DNA of 64,000 bases from Caulobacter sp. CCUG 60055 (GTDB taxonomy: Bacteria > Pseudomonadota > Alphaproteobacteria > Caulobacterales > Caulobacteraceae), in NCBI RefSeq assembly GCF_022750545.1, contig NZ_PUIC01000003.1:248001-312000 (forward strand). Reading direction: 5' to 3'. Below are positions 18,245-26,962 of the stretch, piece after piece. How positions within the stretch are numbered: the first letter of the stretch is position 1; each line of letters begins with the position of its first letter. The position numbers and the translations under genes were made by a program. The notes beneath the pieces were generated by a model. The model saw only the letters and a list, made by a program, of their open reading frames with translations. It made no database searches and was not told where the DNA came from.

Positions 18245-18796
18245 CTAGGAAATGGAGATGTTCCCGATCGGCGTTCCGGGCGGCAGGTCACGCACCTTCG
18301 CCAGGAGCTGGGCCGAGATCGTCCAATAGACGTCTAAGTCGCCGACTTCGAGATTGGTCACGTCGTCGGCGCCGCCCAGGTACAGCGGGCGCCGGCACCC
18401 GACGCACTGCGCATACGAGGGCCGGGCGCCGCCCTGCGCGAGCCACTGCTTGTAGAACCCGTGCGCCACCGCGTCGTCGGCGTGGTGGACGAGCTCCTGG
18501 TCGTGAAAGGCCTCGACGTCCACGGGAATCTCCAACGCCTCGCCCGTCCCGGGCTCCAGCATCAGCACCTGAGGCCGCCCGGCGGCCACGCGGCCCAGGT
18601 CGGCGGCGAACTGCCTTCCCAGCCAGTCGGCGCCGAAGCATTCGATCCGTTCGGCGAACGCGGGAAAGGCCTGCCGAGCGAGCTCTGTGAACCCCTCGAC
18701 GTCCTCGGGCCGATGCCGGCGGTACGCCCCGTCCACGAGGCCCTCCGTCGGTCCTGGCCGCCCGGAAGGCGACCGCTTGAAGAGTTTCGAAAACAT
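18245..18796 (-). CDS. Conserved cytosolic protein of unknown function
   Basis: I do not recognise the family with certainty. The 183-residue product begins MFSKLFKRS, is acidic overall and has no signal peptide or membrane segment. Notable stretches are FTELARQAFPAFAERIECFGADWLGRQF, QVLMLEPGTGEALEIPVDV, the paired cysteines in YAQCVGCRRPLYLGGADD, and DLDVYWTISAQLLAKVRDLPPGT. The LYLGGADDVTNLEVGDLDVYW part recalls small proteins of the SUKH/DUF1851 immunity type, but the likeness is loose. A GGAGG six bases before the ATG at 18796 makes the start firm. It lies just upstream of ftsK on the same strand. Confidence 0.65.
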   Translation of the reverse strand: MFSKLFKRSPSGRPGPTEGLVDGAYRRHRPEDVEGFTELARQAFPAFAERIECFGADWLGRQFAADLGRVAAGRPQVLMLEPGTGEALEIPVDVEAFHDQELVHHADDAVAHGFYKQWLAQGGARPSYAQCVGCRRPLYLGGADDVTNLEVGDLDVYWTISAQLLAKVRDLPPGTPIGNISIS

Positions 18797-18983
18797 CAGC
18801 CACCTCCGCGCCTGAGACGTCCTGCGTGGCCCAGGCGGGCGACCACTGCAATGGGTCGCCGGCGGACCCAGCCCCGGCCGTTGGGCGCAAACCCGACCGT
18901 CAAGAGCCGGCTTGGCCCGTCGCCAAGGACGATGCCGCAAGAAGCGGGCGGAAAGGGCGATGGGGGCGTTCTATAGTGCCGCC

Positions 18984-19865
18984 ATGCCCCTCGATGTCTC
19001 CCATAGCGAAAGCCTGGCGCGCCTGGACGAGCAGGCGCAGGACTATGTCCGCATGGCCAAGGCCCTGGAATGGCTGGCCGACCGCTGGCGCGACCGCCCC
19101 AACCTGGAGGAGGCCGCCGCCGCCGCCGGCCTGTCGCCCTTCCATTTCCAGCGGGTGTTCACCCGCTGGGCCGGGGTCAGCCCCAAGACCTTCATGGCCT
19201 CGATCGCCCACGCCGAGGCGCGCACCATGCTGGAGGACGGGGCCAGCGTGCTCGACGCCGCCCTCGACGCCGGCCTTTCCGGCCCGTCGCGGCTGCACGA
19301 CCTGTTCATCGCCCACGAGGCCCTGACGCCCGGCGACGCCCGCCGCCGGGGCGGGGGGCTGGAGCTGAGATGGGGCCTGGCGCCGACGCCGTTCGGCCAG
19401 GGCCTGTTCGTCCTGGCCCCGCGCGGCCTGTGCGGCCTGGCCTTCGCCGATGCGGGCGAGGAGGAGGCGGCCTTCGCCGACATGCATCGCCGCTGGCCCG
19501 CCGCCCGCTGGGTCCGCGACGACGCGGCCGCCCGCGCGACGGCGCCGGCCGCCTTCCTGGGCGAGGGACCGCCGCCGCCGGTGGTGCTGATGGGACCGCC
19601 CTTCCACGTGCAGGTGTGGAAGGCGCTGCTGCGCATCCCGGCCGGGGCCACGGCCAGCTACGCCGACGTCGCCCGCTGGGCCGGCAAGCCCGGCGCGTTC
19701 CGGGCCGCCGGCGCGGCGATCGGGGCCAACCCGGTCAGCTACCTGATCCCCTGCCACCGGGCCATCGCCCGCGACGGCCGGCTGACCGGCTACCACTGGG
19801 GCCTGGCGCGCAAGGCGGCCAAGCTGGGGACCGAGGCCGTGCGGGCGGCGGCCGAGGCGGCCTGA
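18984..19865 (+). CDS. Ada-like AraC-type regulator / O6-methylguanine-DNA methyltransferase
   Basis: Ada-type proteins repair O6-alkylguanine by transferring the alkyl group to a Cys and can switch on repair genes. The 293-residue product joins an AraC-type helix-turn-helix (about 25-110; LEEAAAAAGLSPFHFQRVFTR and DAALDAGLSGPSRLHDLF) to a methyltransferase domain. The active site is IPCHRAI with Cys257, preceded by PAGATASYADVARWAGKP and AIGANPVSYL. The N-terminal zinc/phosphotriester domain of full Ada is missing, so it cannot sense methylphosphotriesters through Cys38 as Escherichia coli Ada does. The ATG begins the AraC domain properly. It converges on hslU 17 bases later. Confidence 0.9.
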   Translation: MPLDVSHSESLARLDEQAQDYVRMAKALEWLADRWRDRPNLEEAAAAAGLSPFHFQRVFTRWAGVSPKTFMASIAHAEARTMLEDGASVLDAALDAGLSGPSRLHDLFIAHEALTPGDARRRGGGLELRWGLAPTPFGQGLFVLAPRGLCGLAFADAGEEEAAFADMHRRWPAARWVRDDAAARATAPAAFLGEGPPPPVVLMGPPFHVQVWKALLRIPAGATASYADVARWAGKPGAFRAAGAAIGANPVSYLIPCHRAIARDGRLTGYHWGLARKAAKLGTEAVRAAAEAA

Positions 19866-19881
19866 CCGGCGCAGCCGCGCC

Positions 19882-21189
19882 TTACAGGATGTAGCGCGAC
19901 AGGTCGGCGTTGCGGGCCAGGGCGTCGATGCGGGCGCGGACATAGTCGCCGTCGATCACCACCGTCTCGCCCGACTTGTCGCCGGCGTGGAAGCTGATCT
20001 CCTCGACCACCTTCTCCAGCACCGTCTGCAGGCGGCGGGCGCCGATGTTCTCGACCGCGCCGTTCACCGCCACCGCCGCGTCGGCCAGGGCGTCGACGGC
20101 GTCGTCGGTGAAGCTCAGGGCGACGCCCTCGGTCTCCATCAGGGCCTGGTTCTGGCGGATCAGGTTGGCCTCGGGCTCGGTGAGGATGCGGCGGAAGTCG
20201 TCGCGGGTCAGGGCCTTCAGCTCGACGCGGATCGGCAGGCGGCCCTGCAGCTCGGGCAACAGGTCCGACGGCTTGGCGACATGGAACGCGCCCGAGGCGA
20301 TGAACAGCACGTGGTCCGACTTCACCGGCCCGTACTTGGTCGAGACCGTGGCGCCCTCGATCAGGGGCAGGAGGTCGCGCTGGACGCCCTCGCGGCTGAC
20401 GTCGGCGCCCGAGCGTTCCGAGCGCGAGGCGACCTTGTCGATCTCGTCGATGAACACGATGCCGGCGTTTTCGGCCAGGGCGATGGCCTCCTGGGTCAGG
20501 GCCTCCTGGTCGACCAGCTTGTCGCCTTCCTCGGCGATCAACGGCGTCCAGGCGGCGGCGACGGTGGTCTTGTGCGCCTTGGTGCGGCCGCCGAACGCCT
20601 TGCTCATCATGTCGGACAGGTTGAGCACGCCCACCGAGCCGCCCGGTTGTCCGGGAATCTCGAACCCTGGGAACGACGAGGCGTTGTCGGCCAGGGTCAG
20701 CTCGATCTCCTTGTCGTCGAGATCGCCGGCGCGCAGCTTGGCGCGGAAGCTCTCGCGCGTGGCCGGCCCGGCGCCGGGGCCGACCAGGGCGTCGAGGATG
20801 CGGTTCTCGGCGGCCTCCTCGGCGCGGGCGCGCACGCCGGCCCGCCGCTTGTCGCGCACCATGACGACGGCCGATTCCACCAGGTCGCGCATGATCTGGT
20901 CGACGTCGCGGCCGACATAGCCGACCTCGGTGAACTTGGTGGCCTCGACCTTGAGGAACGGCGCCTGGGCCAGCCTGGCCAGGCGGCGGGCGATCTCGGT
21001 CTTGCCGACGCCCGTGGGGCCGATCATCAGGATGTTCTTGGGCGTCACCTCGTCGCGCAGGTCGTCGGGCAGGCGCTGGCGGCGCCAGCGGTTGCGCAGG
21101 GCGACGGCGACGGCGCGCTTGGCCTCGGCGTGGCCGACGATGAAGCGGTCGAGTTCGGAGACGATCTCGCGGGGGGAAAATTCGGTCAT
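19882..21189 (-). CDS. hslU: HslU, ATPase subunit of the HslUV protease
   Basis: HslU is an AAA+ unfoldase that feeds the HslV peptidase. The 435-residue product starts [20 protein letters not shown], with Walker A GPTGVGKT at 57-64, the [17 protein letters not shown] pore segment, an intermediate domain (about 110-240), Walker B in GIVFIDEID, the sensor region [27 protein letters not shown] and the C-terminal [19 protein letters not shown]. The final residues LSRYIL are the C-terminal tail that docks on HslV. hslV is 33 bases upstream, and the pair is almost certainly one transcript; heat-shock control is usual but no sigma-32 site was identified. Confidence 0.97.
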   Translation of the reverse strand: MTEFSPREIVSELDRFIVGHAEAKRAVAVALRNRWRRQRLPDDLRDEVTPKNILMIGPTGVGKTEIARRLARLAQAPFLKVEATKFTEVGYVGRDVDQIMRDLVESAVVMVRDKRRAGVRARAEEAAENRILDALVGPGAGPATRESFRAKLRAGDLDDKEIELTLADNASSFPGFEIPGQPGGSVGVLNLSDMMSKAFGGRTKAHKTTVAAAWTPLIAEEGDKLVDQEALTQEAIALAENAGIVFIDEIDKVASRSERSGADVSREGVQRDLLPLIEGATVSTKYGPVKSDHVLFIASGAFHVAKPSDLLPELQGRLPIRVELKALTRDDFRRILTEPEANLIRQNQALMETEGVALSFTDDAVDALADAAVAVNGAVENIGARRLQTVLEKVVEEISFHAGDKSGETVVIDGDYVRARIDALARNADLSRYIL

Positions 21190-21222
21190 GACGGTTTCGA
21201 TTTTAGGTCTGGGCGCGGGCGG

Positions 21223-21780
21223 TCAAAGGACCTCGACCGTCAGCGAGCCGTTGGTGTAGACGCAGATGCCTGCGGCGATGGCCATGGCCTTGCGGGCGAT
21301 GGCCTCGGCCGGCAGGTCGGTGTCGATCAGGGCCAGGGCCGCGGCCAGGGCGTAGTTGCCGCCCGAGCCGATGGCCGCGACCGAGCCGCCGCTCGTGGCG
21401 TCGGGCTCCAGCACGTCGCCCACACCGGTCACGGTGTAGATGGCGCCGGCGTCGGCGACCAGCAGCATGGCCTCCAGCCGCCGCAGGTAGCGGTCGGTGC
21501 GCCAGTCCTTGGCCAGGTCGACGCAGGCGCGGGCCAGCTGGGCCGGATACTGCTCCAGCTTGGTCTCCAGCCGCTCGATCAGGGTGAAGGCGTCGGCGGT
21601 GGCGCCGGCGAAGCCGGCCACCACCTTGCCGCCGGCCAGGCGGCGCACCTTCTTGGCGGCGCCCTTGACGATGGTCGGGCCCATCGACACCTGGCCGTCG
21701 CCGGCGATGACGGTCGCGCCGTCCTTGCGCACCGCCAGGATCGTGGTTCCGTGCCAGTCGGGGAAATTGGGATTGTTCAT
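21223..21780 (-). CDS. hslV: HslV, threonine peptidase subunit of the HslUV protease
   Basis: HslV forms the proteasome-like double hexamer whose N-terminal Thr cleaves peptides. In the 185-residue product the catalytic Thr is not at position 2: [11 protein letters not shown] precedes [10 protein letters not shown], so residues 1-11 must be removed to expose Thr12. [46 protein letters not shown] and [16 protein letters not shown] are family signatures. The start at MNN gives a compact protein; an ATG three codons upstream is possible. Proteobacterial HslVs with a short propeptide are known, and auto-removal is inferred. It is cotranscribed with hslU. Confidence 0.96.
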   Translation of the reverse strand: MNNPNFPDWHGTTILAVRKDGATVIAGDGQVSMGPTIVKGAAKKVRRLAGGKVVAGFAGATADAFTLIERLETKLEQYPAQLARACVDLAKDWRTDRYLRRLEAMLLVADAGAIYTVTGVGDVLEPDATSGGSVAAIGSGGNYALAAALALIDTDLPAEAIARKAMAIAAGICVYTNGSLTVEVL

Positions 21781-21867
21781 GGCCCGCATTTGGCCCGTGC
21801 GGGGCGAAGGTTCAAGTTTTGCTCGTCATCGCCGCCCGGCCGGGCTAGCGCGGGGACGGAGGTCGCC

Positions 21868-22605
21868 ATGTTTTCTGACGAAGAGGTCGAACGCTACGCC
21901 CGCCACCTCGTGCTGCGCGAGATCGGCGGGCCGGGCCAGCAGGCGCTGAAGCGGGCGCGGGTGCTGATGGTCGGGGCCGGCGGCCTCGGCGCGCCGGCGG
22001 CGCTGTACCTGGCGGCGGCCGGCGTCGGGACGCTGGGCCTGGTCGATCCCGACGTGGTGTCGCTGTCCAACCTCCAGCGTCAGGTCCTCTACGGTTCGGC
22101 CGACGTCGGCGCGGCCAAGACCGCCGCCGCCGCCCGCCGGCTGTCGGCCCTGAATCCGCACGTCGAGACGGTGGCCCACGCCTTCGCCGTCGACGCCGCC
22201 AACGCCCGCGAGCTGGTGCGCGGCTACGACCTCGTCCTCGACGGAACCGACGACTTCGCCACCCGCTTCGCGGTCGCCGACGCCTGCGTCGCCGAGGGCA
22301 GGACCCTGGTCTCCGGCGCCCTGGGCCGCTGGACCGGCCAGGTGGGGGTGTTCGCCGGCCGGCCCTGCTATCGCTGCCTGACGCCCGAGATCCCGCCCGA
22401 CGCCGAGACCTGCGCCGTGGTCGGCGTGGTCGGGGCCCTGGCCGGGGTGATCGGCGCGATGATGGCGCTCGAGGCGGTGAAGATCGTCGCCGGGGCCGGC
22501 GAGCCGCTGACCGGGCGGCTGCTGATCTACGACGCCCTGGCCGCCGAGAGCCGCACGGTCCGCGTCGGGGCCGACCCGGCCTGCCCGGTCTGCGGCGGCG
22601 GTTGA
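21868..22605 (+). CDS. ThiF/MoeB/HesA family adenylyltransferase (E1-like)
   Basis: These enzymes adenylate the C-terminal Gly of ThiS- or MoaD-like sulfur carriers. The 245-residue product shows the nucleotide-binding VLMVGAGGLGAPAALYLA (about 32-49), GLVDPDVVSLSNLQRQVLY, the Asp/Gly loop LVLDGTDDFATRF, the CYRCLTPE zinc/Cys motif, a second CAVVGVVGALAGVIG and the terminal CPVCGGG that would complete a zinc site. It lacks a rhodanese domain. No thiS or moaD is adjacent, so thiamine versus molybdopterin use cannot be decided. GGAGG lies just upstream of the ATG. It is divergent from hslV and converges on the S9 peptidase. Confidence 0.88.
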   Translation: MFSDEEVERYARHLVLREIGGPGQQALKRARVLMVGAGGLGAPAALYLAAAGVGTLGLVDPDVVSLSNLQRQVLYGSADVGAAKTAAAARRLSALNPHVETVAHAFAVDAANARELVRGYDLVLDGTDDFATRFAVADACVAEGRTLVSGALGRWTGQVGVFAGRPCYRCLTPEIPPDAETCAVVGVVGALAGVIGAMMALEAVKIVAGAGEPLTGRLLIYDALAAESRTVRVGADPACPVCGGG

Positions 22606-22632
22606 GGCAAGCTGTAAGAGGGGAGGCCCCGC

Positions 22633-24534
22633 TCAACCGTCCAGGGCCGGCCTCAGGTGCTCGATGGTCCGTGAGAGGATGGTTCCCCACACCTCGCGGT
22701 CCCAGCCGTGGTAGCCCGCGCCGAACTCGCTGTGGGCGACGGTCTTGCCGGCCTTGCGCAGGGCGGCGGCCATCATGCGCGACTGGCCCGGCGGCACCAC
22801 CGTGTCGCGGCGGCCGTGCAGCAGCAGCACCGGCGCGGCCACGGCCTCGGCGTGCAGGTGCGGCGAGGCCGCGGCCAGGGCCTCGCGGTCGGTGTCCGGA
22901 TCGCCGATGGTGGCCTTGAGGTAGCCGTAGGCCGCCGAGGTCTCGCCCTCGGCGTCGCGGGCGTGGTCGAGCAGGCGGATCAGGTCGGTCGGCCCGGCGA
23001 TGGAGACCACGGCGCGGTAGAGCTCGGGCCGCCGCACCGCCCCCATCAGGGCGGCGTAGCCGCCGTAGCTGGCGCCGCAGATGGCGATGCGTCCCGCCGC
23101 CACGCGGCCGGCGGCGACCACCTGGGCGACGGCGTCCTCGACGTCTTCCTGCATGCGGCCGCCCCAGCGCCGGCGGCCGGCCTCGGCGAAGCGGCGGCCA
23201 TAGCCGCCGGAGCCGCGGAAATTGACCTGCAGCACCAGCCAGCCCTGCGCGGCCAAGGCCTGGGCCATCAGGTCGAAACCCAGGCTGTCGCGCAGCTCGG
23301 GCCCGCCGTGCGGCAGCACCGCCAGCGGTCGCGGCCCCGGGGCCAGGGGCCGGGTCAGATAGGCGTCGAGACGGGCCCCGTCGCGCGCGGCGACCGTGAG
23401 GGGCTCGACCCGCGCCAGGCTTCCCGGCGCCAGCCAGGGGCGGGCGGCGCCCAGCCGGCTGAGCCGCCGGCTCGCCCGGTGATAGAGATGGTGGTCGCCC
23501 GGCGCCTGCGGGCCGCGGACGAGGCCCAGCCAGACGCCGCCGTCGGGACCGGCGTCGAGCAGCTCGACGTCGAGGTCGGGGCCGGCGGCGGCCTGCAGGG
23601 CGCGGAAGTCGGCGGCGGCGGACCTGTCCGGGAACAGATAGTCGCCACGGTCCTGGCGAAAACGGGCGCCGACATAGCGGCCGCGCTGATCGACGAAGGC
23701 GGCCTCGACGTCGCGGCCGGGATGCTGGGCGACGGCCTGGCCGAAGACGCCGCGCCTGAGGTCGAAACGGCGAACGGCGCAGGTCTCGTCGGTCTCGCCG
23801 CGATGGACGACCAGGGCCACGCCCGGCCGGCCGGTCATGGCCGCCAGTTCGAAGTCCTTGGCGCCCTGGTCGTTGAGCCGCGTCTCGCGCAGGAAGGTCC
23901 AGCCCGCCACGCCGGGCGGCTTGGCGAACAGGCGCAGGCCGCCGTCGGTCTCGGCCCCGTCGAGGCGCAGCACCGGCGCGCCCGCCCGGATCGTCCAGCC
24001 GAGCGTGGTCTCCTCGCCTTCCTCGGTCCGCGTCCAGGTCCCGCTGGCGAGGTCGACGCGCGCCAGGCACAGCCGGACGGCGTCGGGGTCGAAGGCCTGC
24101 ATCAGCACCGCGCCGGGCTCGTCCGGCAGCGGATCGGCGAGGGCGGGGTCGGTCAGAGGCGGCGGCGGCGACAGCGGCCGCGGGTCGCCGCCGGCCAGAT
24201 CGACGGTGGAGACCTCGCTGCGCCGTTGGCCGCCCTTGCCGACGGTGCGCCACAGCAGCAGCCGCTCGGCGTTGGCCCAGCGCACTTGGTCTAGCGCGCC
24301 GAGCGACAGGGCGTCGGGCGGGGCGTCGGGGGCGTCGGCGTCGAACAGCAGCACCCGATCCGCCGCCAGCATGGCCACGCGCCGGCCGTCGGGCGACAGG
24401 GCCGCGTCGCGGAGGAGCGGCGGGCGCAGAAGGTCGTCGAGGCTCGGCGGGACGGGCGCCGCGTCCGCCTGGGCGAGGCCGGGCGCGAGGGGCGCGAGCG
24501 CGGCGGCGGCCAGCACAGTCCTGCGTGAAATCAC
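22633..24534 (-). CDS. Secreted S9-family (prolyl oligopeptidase-like) peptidase
   Basis: The 633-residue product has a signal peptide with a twin-arginine-like SRRTVL start and cleavage near AQADA. A beta-propeller-like region (about 30-370) repeats short strands such as SPDGRRVAMLAADRVLLFD. The alpha/beta-hydrolase domain follows: PLAVLPHGGPELRDSLGF, VNFRGSGGYGRRFAEAG, the nucleophile motif CGASYGGYAALMGA (Ser about 488), Asp in LLHGRRDTVVPPGQS (about 575) and His in GAGYHGWDREV (about 607). All three catalytic residues are present, so it is probably an active periplasmic or exported aminoacyl- or dipeptidyl-peptidase. Substrate cannot be deduced. It is monocistronic. Confidence 0.88.
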   Translation of the reverse strand: MISRRTVLAAAALAPLAPGLAQADAAPVPPSLDDLLRPPLLRDAALSPDGRRVAMLAADRVLLFDADAPDAPPDALSLGALDQVRWANAERLLLWRTVGKGGQRRSEVSTVDLAGGDPRPLSPPPPLTDPALADPLPDEPGAVLMQAFDPDAVRLCLARVDLASGTWTRTEEGEETTLGWTIRAGAPVLRLDGAETDGGLRLFAKPPGVAGWTFLRETRLNDQGAKDFELAAMTGRPGVALVVHRGETDETCAVRRFDLRRGVFGQAVAQHPGRDVEAAFVDQRGRYVGARFRQDRGDYLFPDRSAAADFRALQAAAGPDLDVELLDAGPDGGVWLGLVRGPQAPGDHHLYHRASRRLSRLGAARPWLAPGSLARVEPLTVAARDGARLDAYLTRPLAPGPRPLAVLPHGGPELRDSLGFDLMAQALAAQGWLVLQVNFRGSGGYGRRFAEAGRRRWGGRMQEDVEDAVAQVVAAGRVAAGRIAICGASYGGYAALMGAVRRPELYRAVVSIAGPTDLIRLLDHARDAEGETSAAYGYLKATIGDPDTDREALAAASPHLHAEAVAAPVLLLHGRRDTVVPPGQSRMMAAALRKAGKTVAHSEFGAGYHGWDREVWGTILSRTIEHLRPALDG

Positions 24535-24596
24535 GTCCGCCCCCGCGTCGTTCTCCCTAAGGATGAGCGATCGGGGCGCCTCGCGTCAAGCGCGTG

Positions 24597-25583
24597 TCAG
24601 AGCATCGCCGGGATGACGCGGTCGGGCGGCCGGTGGCCGTCCATGAACGTCTTGATGTTGATGATGACCTTCTCGCCCATGTCGATGCGGCCCTCGACCG
24701 TGGCCGAGCCCATGTGCGGCAGCAGCACCACGTTGGGCAGCTTGAGCAGCTTGGGATTGATCGACGGCTCGTGCTCGAAGACGTCGAGGCCGGCCCCGGC
24801 GATCTCGCCCCGCGCCAGCATGTTGGCCAGGGCCGCCTCGTCGATGATCTCGCCGCGGGCGGTGTTGACCACGATCGCCTGGCTCTGCAGCAGCCGCAGC
24901 CGCCGCGCCGACAACAGGTGGTAGGTGGCCGGGGTGTGCGGGCAGTTGATGCTGACGATGTCCATACGGGCGAGCATCTGGTCGAGGCTCTCCCAGTAGG
25001 TCGCCCCCAGCTCTTCCTCGATGCGCGGGCTGACCGGCTTGCGGTTGTGATAGTGGATCGACAGGCCGAAGGCCTTGGCCCGGCGGGCGACCGCCTGGCC
25101 GATGCGGCCCATGCCGACGATGCCCAGGCGCTTGCCCCAGATGCGGCGGCCGAGCATCCAGGTCGGCGACCAGCCCTGGAAGCCGCCGGCCTGCACGACG
25201 TTGGCGCCTTCGACCAGGCGGCGGGCCGAGGCCATGATCAGCGCCATGGTCATGTCGGCGGTGTCCTCGGTCAGGACGCCGGGGGTGTTGGTGACGATGA
25301 TCCCGCGGGCGTTGGCCGTGGCCACGTCGACATTGTCCACCCCCGCCCCGAAGTTGGCGATCAGCTTCAGGGTCTCGCCGGCGCGGGTCAGCACCTTGGA
25401 GTCGATGCGGTCGGTGATGGTCGGCACCAGGACGTCGGCCCGGCCGACGGCGTCGACCAGGGCGTCGTGGCCCATCGGCTCGTCCGTGAGGTTGAGCTCG
25501 GTGTCGAACAGCTCGCGCATCCGCGTTTCGACCGGATCCGGAAGCTTGCGGGTGACGATGACTTTCGGCTTGCGGACGGCCAT
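24597..25583 (-). CDS. D-isomer-specific 2-hydroxyacid dehydrogenase (glyoxylate/hydroxypyruvate reductase type)
   Basis: The 328-residue NAD(P)-dependent enzyme has the family halves: the substrate-binding N-terminus with LIANFGAGVDNVDVATANARGI, TNTPGVLTEDTADMTMALI, the nucleotide loop GIVGMGRIGQAVARRAKAFG, and the catalytic set Arg in VVNTARGEIID, Glu in GLDVFEHEPS, His in VVLLPHMGSATVEGR. The arrangement fits glyoxylate reductase (GyaR) rather than lactate dehydrogenase. It starts at MAVRKPKVIVTRKLP; 25 more upstream residues are open but not family-like. It is divergent from the SH3 protein. Confidence 0.88.
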   Translation of the reverse strand: MAVRKPKVIVTRKLPDPVETRMRELFDTELNLTDEPMGHDALVDAVGRADVLVPTITDRIDSKVLTRAGETLKLIANFGAGVDNVDVATANARGIIVTNTPGVLTEDTADMTMALIMASARRLVEGANVVQAGGFQGWSPTWMLGRRIWGKRLGIVGMGRIGQAVARRAKAFGLSIHYHNRKPVSPRIEEELGATYWESLDQMLARMDIVSINCPHTPATYHLLSARRLRLLQSQAIVVNTARGEIIDEAALANMLARGEIAGAGLDVFEHEPSINPKLLKLPNVVLLPHMGSATVEGRIDMGEKVIINIKTFMDGHRPPDRVIPAML

Positions 25584-25720
25584 GTGCAGGTCTGAAAAGG
25601 GGGTTGCGGCGGCTGGGAGTCGTGAGAACGCGGCTATGTGTCCCCGCACCTGTAGCAAAGGGTCCCGCGACGGCCAAGGCTGGCCGTAAGGGAAGACCGG
25701 ACGAGCGAGGCGAAGAATTC

Positions 25721-26239
25721 ATGGGGCGGAAGGCGGCGGCGCGAACGGTGCAGGTGCTGCTGGCGCTGGGCGCGGGGCTGATGCTGGCCGCGGCGGACGA
25801 CAAGGGCGATCGGCCGACGCCGTCCGGCCTGCCGGTGCCCCGCTACGTCTCGCTCAAGTTCGACGAGGTCAACGCCCGCGCCGGCCCCGGCGACGACTAC
25901 AAGGCCCTGTGGGTCTACCACGCCAAGGGCCTGCCGGTGCAGGTGGTGGCCGAGACCAGCGACTGGCGGCGCATCTGCGATCCCGAAGGGGGCCTGGCCT
26001 GGGTGCACAAGCGCACCACCGACGGGCGGCGGATGGTCATCCGCATGCAGGACGGCGACATGCCGATCCGCCGAAAGCCCCGCGACGAGGCCAAGGTGAC
26101 CGCCTATCTGCGTTCGCGCGCCCTGGCCGGCCTCGACCGCTGCGACAAGGGCTGGTGCAAGATTCGCGCTGGCGGCGCCGCCGGCTGGGCCAAGGAAGTC
26201 GATCTTTGGGGTGTGGTCGAGACGCCCCAGTGCCGTTGA
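25721..26239 (+). CDS. Exported protein with two bacterial SH3 domains
   Basis: The 172-residue product has a hydrophobic signal segment of about 24 residues (TVQVLLALGAGLMLAAA), then two SH3_4-type repeats. The first is VSLKFDEVNARAGPGDDYKA through WRRICDPEGGLAWVHK; the second is MPIRRKPRDEAKVTAYLRSR through WCKIRAGGAAGWAKEVDLWG. Each holds the RxGPG-like or RRKPRD strand and the W-x-K-I/R-I-C core. Such proteins are periplasmic and commonly bind cell-wall peptides. The ATG is chosen for the signal peptide and a GAGG about eight bases upstream. No catalytic domain is seen. Confidence 0.85.
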   Translation: MGRKAAARTVQVLLALGAGLMLAAADDKGDRPTPSGLPVPRYVSLKFDEVNARAGPGDDYKALWVYHAKGLPVQVVAETSDWRRICDPEGGLAWVHKRTTDGRRMVIRMQDGDMPIRRKPRDEAKVTAYLRSRALAGLDRCDKGWCKIRAGGAAGWAKEVDLWGVVETPQCR

Positions 26240-26324
26240 TCGTTCGTGGCCGTCGGCGGGCTCCCTGCCGCCGATCGCCGCAGGGGGCGAACGACGGTGC
26301 GGCCCGGCCGTTTCCCCCTCGGAG

Positions 26325-26354
26325 TTGAGGCGCGGCCGCCGCTTATGCTAACCC
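26325..26354 (+). promoter_or_regulatory. Candidate housekeeping promoter of the fab operon
   Basis: TTGAGGC at 26325-26331 and GCTAACCC at 26347-26354 match the Caulobacter consensus elements, but the 15-base spacer is one base over the usual 10-14. It is the only promoter-like motif noticed between the SH3 gene and fabA. A start site would fall near 26362. Confidence 0.35.
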
Positions 26355-26417
26355 CACGCCAACACAAACGGCGATCCGCTAGCGCGAGCGCCCCTAAAGT
26401 CCAGGAACGCGTCCGGC

Positions 26418-26939
26418 ATGACCGCCGTCCAGAAAGACCATTACGACCTCGAAGACCTGCTCGCCTGCGGCCGCGGCGACCTGTTCGGCTCGGGCAACGC
26501 CCAGCTGCCGGCGCCGCCGATGCTGATGATGGACCGCATCACCAAGATCGCCTCCAGCGGCGGCAAGCACGGCAAGGGCCTCATCGAGGCCGAGTTCGAC
26601 ATCGACCCGTCCCAGTGGTTCTTCCAGTGCCACTTCATCGGCGACCCGGTGATGCCCGGCTGCCTGGGCCTGGACGCCATGTGGCAGCTGGTCGGCTTCT
26701 TCCTCGGCTGGTCCGGCGCCCCGGGCAAGGGCAGGGCGCTGGGCGTCGGCGAGGTCAAGTTCACCGGCCAGGTGACGCCGACCGTCAAGAAGCTGGTCTA
26801 CCGGATCGACCTCAAGCGCGTGATCATGCGCAAACTCGTGATGGGCATCGGCGACGGGGTGCTGGAAGCCGACGGCAAGCCTATCTATGAAGCGCACGAT
26901 CTTCGCGTCGGATTGTTCGACGCCAAGGATCTGGTCTGA
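26418..26939 (+). CDS. fabA: 3-hydroxydecanoyl-ACP dehydratase/isomerase FabA
   Basis: FabA dehydrates 3-hydroxydecanoyl-ACP and isomerises the trans-2 to the cis-3 double bond, the branch point to unsaturated fatty acids. The 173-residue cytosolic protein has the catalytic His72 in [12 protein letters not shown] and Asp86 in [11 protein letters not shown], plus [20 protein letters not shown] and [15 protein letters not shown]. It lacks the features of FabZ, so the isomerase activity is inferred from family. It opens the fabA-fabB-fabI block with fabB starting 23 bases after its stop. Confidence 0.96.
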   Translation: MTAVQKDHYDLEDLLACGRGDLFGSGNAQLPAPPMLMMDRITKIASSGGKHGKGLIEAEFDIDPSQWFFQCHFIGDPVMPGCLGLDAMWQLVGFFLGWSGAPGKGRALGVGEVKFTGQVTPTVKKLVYRIDLKRVIMRKLVMGIGDGVLEADGKPIYEAHDLRVGLFDAKDLV

Positions 26940-26962
26940 CCGGACGAGGGGAGAACACGCCC

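Noticed and set aside
15828-18248. 806-codon forward open frame antisense to ftsK
   Set aside because: FtsK on the other strand has every motif; the forward frame has none.
18245-18796. Type VI immunity protein (Tdi1-like) call
   Set aside because: Only a loose likeness in one segment and no toxin, VgrG or secretion gene nearby.
26240-26417. A riboswitch or palindromic operator before fabA
   Set aside because: No conserved RNA fold or clean palindrome was recognised; only a degenerate promoter was kept.
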